From the NCBI GenBank assembly GCA_946885645.1, contig CAMPGU010000254.1, positions 1 through 6,013 on the forward strand: DNA of 6,013 bases, in the 5' to 3' direction. The notes beneath the pieces are model-generated. The model made no database searches. It had not been told where the DNA came from and worked only from the letters and a program-made list of their open reading frames with translations. The DNA is from an uncultured Haloferula sp. Lineage in GTDB: Bacteria > Verrucomicrobiota > Verrucomicrobiae > Verrucomicrobiales > Akkermansiaceae. A program made the translations under genes and the position numbers. Shown piece after piece: positions 1 through 5,191 of this stretch (within the stretch, counting starts at the first letter, position 1; every line of letters starts with the position of its first letter).

Positions 1-2
1 GC

Positions 3-305
3 GGGCTGCGGACCATCGAGCGCCGGATGGGCAGCCCGGACGGGGACTTCCGCCGCGCCTACGACCGCGGCTTCGGGCGGCTGAAGATTTCCCTGCGCCG
101 CCAGCAGATCGAGGCGGCGAAGAAGGGAAACGTGGCCATGCTGATCTGGCTGGGCAAACAGCTCCTGGAGCAGGCCGACAAGCGGGAGGTCAAGGAGGAG
201 GCGACGCTGAGCCAGAAGCAGGAGCCGCTGGCTCTGACGCCGGAGGATGAGGAGTTTTTGAGGAGGAAGACGCGGCTGGCGAGAGAGATTCAGAACTTGG
301 AGTAG
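3..305 (+). CDS. Terminase small subunit-like protein (partial, N-terminus outside window)
   Basis: The reading frame is open from the first bases, so the N-terminus lies upstream; the first Met (position 27) is probably internal. About 100 residues are visible. The stretch RRQQIEAAKKGNVAMLIWLG followed by KQLLEQADK matches a pattern I know from phage small-terminase/HTH proteins, where a DNA-binding HTH precedes a 'GN..MLIWLGKQ.L.Q.DK' segment. The opening residues GLRTIERRMG look like the end of that HTH (the 'vs..Ti.rr' recognition helix). The C-terminus, LTPEDEEFLRRKTRLAREIQ, has the same pattern as the tail of the next small terminase (VSPEDEAVISRIVALREKIQ), so the two appear to be divergent paralogues. 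The expected role is recognition of phage DNA for packaging, though a regulatory HTH role is possible. Its end overlaps the minus-strand gene at 290-772 by 16 bp. Confidence 0.75.
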   Translation, partial: GLRTIERRMGSPDGDFRRAYDRGFGRLKISLRRQQIEAAKKGNVAMLIWLGKQLLEQADKREVKEEATLSQKQEPLALTPEDEEFLRRKTRLAREIQNLE

Positions 306-772
306 CGTTCCGCAACCAGCTTCAAATAATGGGGGGAAGTGTAGGTATGGGGATTGGCTGGATCATCCATTACTCCGTCGGAGATAGCCTCGCTAAAGTG
401 CAGCCGGGCTTCTTCGTAATAAGGAAGCGTGAGACGGCGAATCAGCTCGGACAATTCGCGCAAGGAATGAATTTGCGGCCCCTTATATTCCTCAGAGATC
501 CACGGGCCATCGTCGATCCATGGAAGAAAATATTCGAGTGCTTTGTTTCCGATGAATTCGTCCAGGTGATGGTCCGAGCGGCCACTTCTCCGTTCGTGTT
601 GTGAGCATCCGGCACTACCGGGGAGCGGTGATGCCCATTTTCCGTGAATAATGTTAAACTCCTTGCGATGATAGGGTCTGAGGATGGTGACCCATTCGAG
701 GAATCCATTTTTGGGAGAGTCGATGACCTTTCCGCAGGTATCGCAGAGGAACTGCTCGAGGGGCTTCAGCAT
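290..772 (-). CDS. Uncharacterised Cys/His-rich protein (160 aa), inverted cargo gene
   Basis: The function is not recognised. The protein opens with LEQFLCDTCGKVIDSPKNGF, where C10 and C13 form a CxxC knuckle followed by an acidic, aromatic segment (LEW). H43, C56, H59 and H68/H69 follow and could complete a metal site, though this is not proven. The rest (FIGNKALEYFLPWID, LRELSELIRRLTLPYYEEAR, SPHYLKLVAERYSKF) reads as a soluble, mostly helical protein with no signal peptide or membrane segment. The composition is natural for a real gene, and the opposite strand here gives only implausible peptides. I chose the ATG at 772; an in-frame TTG at 799 would add nine residues. Neither start has a Shine-Dalgarno. 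Sampled lines inside the gene are 47-53% GC, clearly below the terminase genes on either side, which suggests recent acquisition. Confidence 0.75.
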   Translation of the reverse strand: MLKPLEQFLCDTCGKVIDSPKNGFLEWVTILRPYHRKEFNIIHGKWASPLPGSAGCSQHERRSGRSDHHLDEFIGNKALEYFLPWIDDGPWISEEYKGPQIHSLRELSELIRRLTLPYYEEARLHFSEAISDGVMDDPANPHTYTSPHYLKLVAERYSKF

Positions 773-868
773 GAAGGAGGAGATAACAACTCCGTCCAAA
801 ATGTCGAGAGCGAGCCGGGACCACCCCGCCGCCTCGACGCGATTCCCGGTCCGCCGCGTACTACCCGT
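773..868. other. Divergent intergenic region between inverted gene and small terminase
   Basis: This gap of about 96 bp separates two divergent genes, so it should hold the promoter of the minus-strand gene and perhaps one for the packaging operon. I see no convincing -35/-10 pair on either strand. The only inverted repeat noted is a 5-bp GGACC/GGTCC pair at 818-822 and 848-852, too weak to call. The part nearest 773-799 may be coding if the minus-strand gene uses the TTG start. Confidence 0.3.
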
Positions 869-1417
869 GTGTCAGGCCGGAAGAAAGCGAAGCAGGGAAA
901 GCGGGCGAATCGCTCGCCGGGGCGGCCGTCGGCCTATCGTGAGGAGTTCGCCGTCCAGGCGCGGAAGCTTTGCCGTCTGGGCGCGACGGACCGGGAGCTG
1001 GCGGATTTCTTCGGCGTGGACGTGGCCACGGTGGGCCGCTGGAAGCATTCCCATGCCGAATTTTGCGAGGCCCTAAAAGAAGGGAAGTCCGCGGCGGACG
1101 CGGAGGTCGCGGACCGGCTCTACCAGCGGGCGCTGGGATTCAGCCACCCGGAGGACAAGATCCTGCAGCACAACGGCGTGCCGGTGGTGGTTCCCACGGT
1201 GAAGCAGTATCCGCCGGACACGGTGGCCTGCATCTTCTGGCTGAAGAACCGGCGGCCGGACCTGTGGCGGGAGAAGGTGGGCGTGGAGCACAGCGGCCCC
1301 GGCGGCGGCCCCATCCAGACGGAGGGGGATTACAAGGTCTCGCCCGAGGATGAGGCCGTGATTTCCCGGATCGTGGCGCTGCGCGAGAAGATCCAGCGCG
1401 AGGGGGAAGGGGAGTGA
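869..1417 (+). CDS. terS: Phage terminase small subunit
   Basis: This 182-residue protein would be the DNA-recognition partner of the large terminase, forming an oligomer on the packaging site and regulating its ATPase and nuclease. After a basic N-terminus (GRKKAKQGKRANRSPGRPSA), residues about 22-72 carry the classic signature: YREEF, CRLGATDRELADFFGVDVAT (helix-turn-helix), GRWK, then HAEFCEALKEGKSAADAEVA and LYQRALGFSH. Residues 115-136 hold the conserved PPDTVACIFWLKNRRPDLWR block. The tail VSPEDEAVISRIVALREKIQ matches the upstream partial gene. I chose GTG 869 because the frame upstream, back to 644, runs antisense through the inverted gene and encodes nothing recognisable; a longer N-terminus cannot be excluded. 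No Shine-Dalgarno is seen. The stop overlaps the next start (GTGA), indicating translational coupling to the large subunit. Confidence 0.9.
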   Translation: MSGRKKAKQGKRANRSPGRPSAYREEFAVQARKLCRLGATDRELADFFGVDVATVGRWKHSHAEFCEALKEGKSAADAEVADRLYQRALGFSHPEDKILQHNGVPVVVPTVKQYPPDTVACIFWLKNRRPDLWREKVGVEHSGPGGGPIQTEGDYKVSPEDEAVISRIVALREKIQREGEGE

Positions 1418-2793
1418 AGACCCAGCGGACCATCCTCAGCCCGAGCGAATTCACCTGGTTCCAGCTCGGGATGAAGAGCCTCTACGACTGGCAGATCGAG
1501 GTGCTGGAAGCGATCGGCCTGCAGGAGCGCGGAGGCCCCCCGGTGGCGGTGGCCGCGGCGAACGGCTCGGGGAAGACCTCGAACATCGTGGCCCCGGCCA
1601 TCTGCTGGTTCCTGTGCCGCTACCCGCGCGGGCAGGTGGTCGTGACTTCCGGTTCCTTCCGCCAGGTGGAGAAGCAGCTTTGGCCCGCCCTGCGGGTCTT
1701 CCAGCGGCGCTTTCCCGGGTGGACCTTCCTCCAGACCGAGCTGAAGACGCCGGAGGGCGGTTTCGCGCTCGGCTTCGCGACCGACGATGCCGGCCGCGCG
1801 GAGGGCTGGCACCCGAAGCAAAGCCGGGAGATCGATCCCGTTTTCATCATCGTGGACGAGGCGAAGACCGTGCCGGATTCCGTCTTCGAGGCCTTCGACC
1901 GCTGCACGCGGGTCTTCCAGCTCTGGGTGAGTTCCCCGGGGAAGCCGTGGGGGCAGTTCTACGAGGCCTTCCACGCGCATCGGAAGTTCTACTGGACCCG
2001 CAAGGTCAGCTCGCGCGAGTGCCCGCACATCGACCCGGAGAAGCGGGCGCGGGACCTGGAGAAATACGGCGCGGACCATCCGACCTACCGCTCGATGCAC
2101 GAGGCGGAATTCACCGAGGATGCGGAGCGCTTGGTGCTTTCCCCAGACCGGCTCACCAAGGCGCTGGACGGCCAGCCGGTGGCGCAGGAGGACGGGGAGG
2201 TGGTCGCCTTCTGCGACTTCGCCGCGGGGCGGGACGAGAACGTGCTAGCGCTGCGCCGAGGCAATGCCGTGCGGATCGTGAAAGCTTGGGTGGAGAAGAA
2301 CACCATGCAGGCGGCGCGGGAGTTCGTGCACCTTTTCAAGCTGAACGGGCTGCACCCCGGTCAAGTGTGGGGGGATGCCGATGGCCTGGGCACCGTGATG
2401 ATCGACGCCATCGAGGAAATGGGCTTCCACGTGAAGCGTTTCCACGGCGGTCGAGCCGCCACGGAGCCGGAGGAGTATGCGAACCTGATCGGGGAGGTCT
2501 GGCACGTCGGCTGCCGCGAGATCGAGCGCGGGCGGGTGAACCTCGGCGTGCTGGATCCTGAGACCTTCAAACAGCTTTCCACGCGCAAGAGCGAGTGGGC
2601 GGAGAACGGGAAGCTGCGGGTGGAGAGCAAGGACCGGATGCGTCAGGAGGGCCGCCATTCGCCCGACCGCGGGGATGCCGTCCTAGGGGCGATCGTCTGC
2701 GGTTCGCGGATCTCCGGGGCAGTCACGGCGACCGCCGCGGAGCGGAGCGAAATGGAGACGACGGGGTTCGAGGTGGGGAGTGTGGGCTGGTGA
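1414..2793 (+). CDS. terL: Phage terminase large subunit (packaging ATPase and nuclease)
   Basis: This 459-residue motor pumps DNA into procapsids using ATP and cuts concatemers with its C-terminal nuclease. ATPase domain (about 1-240): an adenine-binding-like DWQIEVLEAI near 25-34, Walker A AANGSGKT at 48-55, Walker B VFIIVDEA at 143-150 (D148, E149), and a coupling motif SSPG at 173-176. RNase H-like nuclease domain (about 260-430): D268 in CDFA, D321/D323 in WGDADGLG, and D418/D421 in HSPDRGDA, which fits the acidic triad. Length is usual for the family and all key residues are present, so the gene looks intact. The GTG start overlaps the small-subunit stop by 4 bp and follows a purine-rich tract (1401-1413) that serves as ribosome binding site. 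Sampled GC is about 72% (43 of 60 in 1681-1740). Unusually, no portal gene follows; an inverted gene ends 3 bp after the stop. Confidence 0.95.
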   Translation: MKTQRTILSPSEFTWFQLGMKSLYDWQIEVLEAIGLQERGGPPVAVAAANGSGKTSNIVAPAICWFLCRYPRGQVVVTSGSFRQVEKQLWPALRVFQRRFPGWTFLQTELKTPEGGFALGFATDDAGRAEGWHPKQSREIDPVFIIVDEAKTVPDSVFEAFDRCTRVFQLWVSSPGKPWGQFYEAFHAHRKFYWTRKVSSRECPHIDPEKRARDLEKYGADHPTYRSMHEAEFTEDAERLVLSPDRLTKALDGQPVAQEDGEVVAFCDFAAGRDENVLALRRGNAVRIVKAWVEKNTMQAAREFVHLFKLNGLHPGQVWGDADGLGTVMIDAIEEMGFHVKRFHGGRAATEPEEYANLIGEVWHVGCREIERGRVNLGVLDPETFKQLSTRKSEWAENGKLRVESKDRMRQEGRHSPDRGDAVLGAIVCGSRISGAVTATAAERSEMETTGFEVGSVGW

Positions 2794-2796
2794 TGT

Positions 2797-3591
2797 TCAG
2801 AGGCGATTCAGCGCGTCATCCATCATCGCCTTCAACCTCTTCTTCTCGATGCCGGGATCCACCTTCTGAACGTATTCGACGGCTGCTAGGTCATCCCCTC
2901 GTTTGCGGTTTTGCCGGGGCTCCAATGCCTCGATGAGAATAGCTTCCAACGCGGGGATCATCTTCGCCGCATCGAAAGTCGCGGGAAGAGAGCCAAGGTG
3001 GCCGACGTCCGAGACCGGCAGCAGCCCAAACCATGAGAAGCGGTCCCATCGCGTGGACAGCCGGTCGAGGGTGTGCTCGTAGAGCCGACGGCCGAGCGGG
3101 CGATCCGTAGTGCGCCCGACATAGATGACCTCCCGGCCATCATAGAGCAGATAGATCCCCAGCTGCTTGTTGAAATCTACCGGCGTCGATCCGATCTGCT
3201 GCATCCCCAGCAAGCGAGGAGTGGCAGCCCACTCAACTGCCCCCCGTCTCCAGAACATCCCGAACGACGTGACGATGTCGTACTGCTCTTCGGTTTCCTC
3301 CGACTCGTCGATTTCTGGCGTTAGCTTCGGGGTGCTGGCTTTTGATTGAGCCGGCTGCCCCTTGGCCAGGGCGAAGGTTCCTTTGGCGACCCTCACGTAA
3401 GGCGACTGCAAGCCGTCCTTCTTGATGGAGGAGCTTATCTGGGCGTTCACCGTGGCAGCCGGTGTGGCGCCCAAGTTCTGCCTCAGGCCCTCGGCGATGA
3501 TACGCTCCGTGATCTCGTTGTAGTGAAGTGGCGTCGCGGATCCAGCGAGGACTTTGTCGATGGCTTTCCGCCAGGTGAGTTCTATGGGCAT
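2797..3591 (-). CDS. HARE-HTH / GIY-YIG nuclease fusion protein
   Basis: This 264-residue soluble protein probably binds and cuts DNA. Residues about 4-75 (LTWRKAIDKVLAGSATPLHY, NEITERIIAEGL, then SPYVRVAKGTFAL) fit a HARE-HTH domain, a winged-helix-like module known in bacterial restriction enzymes and eukaryotic chromatin proteins. An acidic linker (PEIDESEETEEQYD, 92-105) follows. Residues about 144-230 form a GIY-YIG nuclease: GIYLLY at 145-150, IYVGRT at 156-161, R168/R169 and H173 in LGRRLYEH, metal-ligand Glu E216 in LEAILIEALEP, and N228. All expected active-site positions are present. I chose ATG 3591 because MPIELTWRKA begins the HARE domain; the frame stays open to 4158, but that part is antisense to the holin-like gene and looks non-coding. 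No Shine-Dalgarno is seen. GC of sampled lines is about 58-60%. It faces the terminase tail to tail with a 3-bp gap. Restriction, phage defence or superinfection exclusion is likely (inference). Confidence 0.85.
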   Translation of the reverse strand: MPIELTWRKAIDKVLAGSATPLHYNEITERIIAEGLRQNLGATPAATVNAQISSSIKKDGLQSPYVRVAKGTFALAKGQPAQSKASTPKLTPEIDESEETEEQYDIVTSFGMFWRRGAVEWAATPRLLGMQQIGSTPVDFNKQLGIYLLYDGREVIYVGRTTDRPLGRRLYEHTLDRLSTRWDRFSWFGLLPVSDVGHLGSLPATFDAAKMIPALEAILIEALEPRQNRKRGDDLAAVEYVQKVDPGIEKKRLKAMMDDALNRL

Positions 3592-3693
3592 GTCGGGAGG
3601 GGCGTTGTCCAAGGTCTTTTCCGTCGCCCGAAAGCTGGCGGGGACCACTCGCCTTTGTCGATCCGGAATCGCTACCGCCGCACGCTGTGAGGC
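3592..3693. other. Divergent intergenic region before the lysis module
   Basis: About 100 bp lie between the divergent starts of the nuclease fusion (minus) and the holin-like gene (plus). It must carry the nuclease promoter, and it probably carries a promoter for the lysis genes, because the inverted nuclease gene separates them from the packaging operon. I see no clear -35/-10 pair, operator repeat or terminator in it. A weak purine run (tgagg, 3687-3691) lies just before the GTG at 3694. Confidence 0.3.
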
Positions 3694-4098
3694 GTGAAGA
3701 CTCGAATTATATCCGCTGTCGCGGCCGTGGCCGCCTTCCTCACCACGCTCGGCGGGCTCGACCTGTCCGGAGTCATCAGCCTGCTGCCGGAATCCGTGGC
3801 GCAGGCTTTCGCCATCGCCTTTCCGTCCCTGGCGGGGGTCGTGCATCTGCTCAGGGCCCTTGGCGACTTCGCCGACGACGGGAAGATCAACGGCTCCTTC
3901 CTGCCGCTGGTGGCCCTGCTGTGTGCGCTGGCCCTGCTCCTCCCGAGCTGCAGCGTCACCACCGCTCCGGATGGCACCCAGACCCGGAGAGTCGATCAAG
4001 AGGCGGTGAACCCTTGGCTGGAGCTGGCGCGCGATCTCTTCGTGCCGCGGCCGGAGGAGGATGAATCGGCCCAGCCGGAAATCGGCCCGGCGGAGTAA
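3694..4098 (+). CDS. Holin-like membrane protein with internal lipobox
   Basis: This is a 134-residue membrane protein of the lysis module. An N-terminal hydrophobic segment (IISAVAAVAAFLTTLGGL, 5-22) and a second (VAQAFAIAFPSLAGVVHLLR, 35-54) are followed by a short polar turn, ALGDFADDGKING. A third segment (FLPLVALLCALALLLPSC, 69-86) ends in a lipobox-like L-P-S-C, with C86 as the possible lipidated cysteine. The rest is hydrophilic and acidic. Position directly before an amidase that lacks a signal peptide suggests a holin that lets the amidase out. The segment from about 68 onward alone resembles a small outer-membrane lipoprotein or Rz1-type spanin component, so this may be a holin-lipoprotein fusion. 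An in-frame TGA at 3688-3690 makes GTG 3694 the earliest standard start. No named family is recognised. Confidence 0.75.
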   Translation: MKTRIISAVAAVAAFLTTLGGLDLSGVISLLPESVAQAFAIAFPSLAGVVHLLRALGDFADDGKINGSFLPLVALLCALALLLPSCSVTTAPDGTQTRRVDQEAVNPWLELARDLFVPRPEEDESAQPEIGPAE

Positions 4099-4165
4099 AC
4101 CCTTACCCTCGGATACCCCGAGACCCTTGGAACCGCGGCCGGTCCAGCCCGCATCCACCCGAAAC

Positions 4166-4206
4166 GCCTCCCCCGAAGACCGGAAACAGGGGGAGGCCTA
4201 ATTTTT
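4166..4206 (+). terminator. Hairpin plus T-run (possible intrinsic terminator or attenuator)
   Basis: A perfect 9-bp stem, GCCTCCCCC (4166-4174) with GGGGGAGGC (4189-4197), encloses a 14-nt loop and is followed by CTAA and five Ts (4202-4206). The stem is strong, but the T-run starts four bases after the stem and is short, so termination may be partial. It ends only 14 bp before the amidase start. It would therefore reduce read-through from the holin-like gene into the endolysin, or form a 5' structure controlling its translation. Confidence 0.55.
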
Positions 4207-4220
4207 CACCTGTTCCGATC

Positions 4221-4922
4221 ATGAAGCTTCAGACCTCGATCACTCTCGATGCCGGCCACGGCGGCCACGATCCCGGAGCACTCTCGCCCCGCGGGCTGAG
4301 GGAGAAGGACGTGGCCCTGAAGGTCTGCCTGCGAATTGCCGCGCTCCTGCAGCCGGTGATGCCGGTCCATCTGACCCGGAGCGACGACCGCTTCATCGAG
4401 CTGGCCGAGCGGGCCGCCATCGTCAACCGGAACGGCAGCGCCTTCTTCCTCTCCGTCCACTGCAACTCCGGCCCGCCGGGGCAGGGGAGCGGTTTCGAGG
4501 TCTTCACGACGCGGGGCGAGACCGCGGCTGACATCTTCGCCATCGACCTCTTCCGCGAGTTTGCCGGGGAATTCCCCGATCACGCGAAGCGGATGGACCT
4601 CTCCGACGGGGACGAGGACAAGGAGGCGGATTTTGCCGTGCTCCGGCACTCCCGGATGCCGGCGGCGCTCTTTGAGCTGGAGTTCATCCACACCGAGCGC
4701 GGGCACCAGCTTCTGAGCGATCCCGCGGTGCAGGAACGGATGGCCCGGGCGCTGGCCCGCGGGATCTACCGGCACACCTCCGGTGGCTTGGAGCTTTTCC
4801 CGGCGGTCGCGCCCCCGGCGGCCGTGGTGCCGACCCAGAGCCCGGAACGGCTCAGCCTGCCCGCCAAGGAGGCGGCTGAGCTCCGCTCCGCCTGCCGCCG
4901 CGTCCTCGAGCTCCTGCCCTGA
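4221..4922 (+). CDS. N-acetylmuramoyl-L-alanine amidase (endolysin, Amidase_3 type)
   Basis: This 233-residue zinc amidase cleaves the bond between N-acetylmuramic acid and the L-alanine of the stem peptide, breaking peptidoglycan at the end of infection. Residues 7-180 form the catalytic domain: ITLDAGHGGHDPGA with zinc ligand H13, E28 in LREKDVAL, H80 in FLSVHCNS, and catalytic E152 in ALFELEFIHT. All expected active-site residues are present. A Pro/Ala-rich stretch (about 190-212) leads to a short charged helix (LPAKEAAELRSACRRVLELL); no recognisable cell-wall-binding domain follows. There is no signal peptide or N-terminal membrane anchor, so a holin is needed for access to the wall, consistent with its membrane-protein neighbours. 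No Shine-Dalgarno precedes ATG 4221; the hairpin at 4166-4206 does. A host cell-wall amidase is less likely given the context. Confidence 0.92.
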   Translation: MKLQTSITLDAGHGGHDPGALSPRGLREKDVALKVCLRIAALLQPVMPVHLTRSDDRFIELAERAAIVNRNGSAFFLSVHCNSGPPGQGSGFEVFTTRGETAADIFAIDLFREFAGEFPDHAKRMDLSDGDEDKEADFAVLRHSRMPAALFELEFIHTERGHQLLSDPAVQERMARALARGIYRHTSGGLELFPAVAPPAAVVPTQSPERLSLPAKEAAELRSACRRVLELLP

Positions 4923-4930
4923 ATGCCGCC

Positions 4931-5140
4931 ATGGATGGAAGCGTCACGATCCCGCTCACCTGGATCCTCTCCACTATCGGCGGCCTCGCCGCGGTCATCG
5001 CCACCTTGGCCGGGATTATCTACTCCAGCCTCCAATCCCGCCTGGCGGCGCAGGACACGATCATTGAGCACCTGCGGAAGGACGTGGACCGGCTGACGAA
5101 GGGGTGCGGGTTCAGGGAGTGCCTGTGGCGGGACCGGTAG
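4931..5140 (+). CDS. Small one-TM lysis-module protein (holin- or spanin-like)
   Basis: This 69-residue protein starts 8 bp after the amidase stop. A single hydrophobic segment (LTWILSTIGGLAAVIATLAG, 9-28, extending to about 32) follows a short N-terminus. Residues 34-57 (LQSRLAAQDTIIEHLRKDVD and on) have heptad-like spacing suggesting a coiled coil. The tail, KGCGFRECLWRDR, carries two cysteines (C59, C64), a pattern I associate with small phage proteins that sit next to endolysins. It could be a one-TM holin, a holin regulator or an inner-membrane spanin. Size, membrane topology and position support a lysis role, but sequence alone does not decide which. ATG 4931 is the natural start; no Shine-Dalgarno is visible. 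Confidence 0.75.
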   Translation: MDGSVTIPLTWILSTIGGLAAVIATLAGIIYSSLQSRLAAQDTIIEHLRKDVDRLTKGCGFRECLWRDR

Positions 5141-5191
5141 GTAACTTTTTCTAGCAGGGAAGGGCTCTGTTCGCCTTAACTCGCGGCGCTC

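Noticed and set aside
818..852. Inverted repeat GGACC/GGTCC before the small terminase
   Set aside because: Only five base pairs with a loop of about 25 bases, expected by chance at this GC content.
644..868. Longer N-terminus of the small terminase starting at GTG 644
   Set aside because: The added 75 residues lie mostly antisense to the inverted gene and resemble no terminase N-terminus; the basic start at GTG 869 fits the family.
1330..2100. 256-codon minus-strand frame opposite terS/terL
   Set aside because: Composition is biased and no motif is visible; it is explained as the antisense of GC-rich codons.
1614..2561. 315-codon plus-strand frame inside terL
   Set aside because: It is Arg/Gly/Ala-rich with no motifs, a typical off-frame shadow in GC-rich coding DNA; terL has all catalytic motifs.
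3592..4158. Upstream extension of the minus-strand nuclease frame to 4158 (about 189 extra residues)
   Set aside because: It runs antisense through the holin-like gene, is rich in Gln/Gly/Arg low-complexity sequence, and has no domain; the HARE domain begins naturally at ATG 3591.
4206..4775. 189-codon minus-strand frame opposite the amidase
   Set aside because: It mirrors the amidase codons and contains no recognisable domain, while the plus strand has a complete amidase active site.
5141..5191. Possible terminator at the T-run (5146-5150) after the small membrane protein
   Set aside because: No GC-rich stem precedes the T-run, so an intrinsic terminator is not supported.
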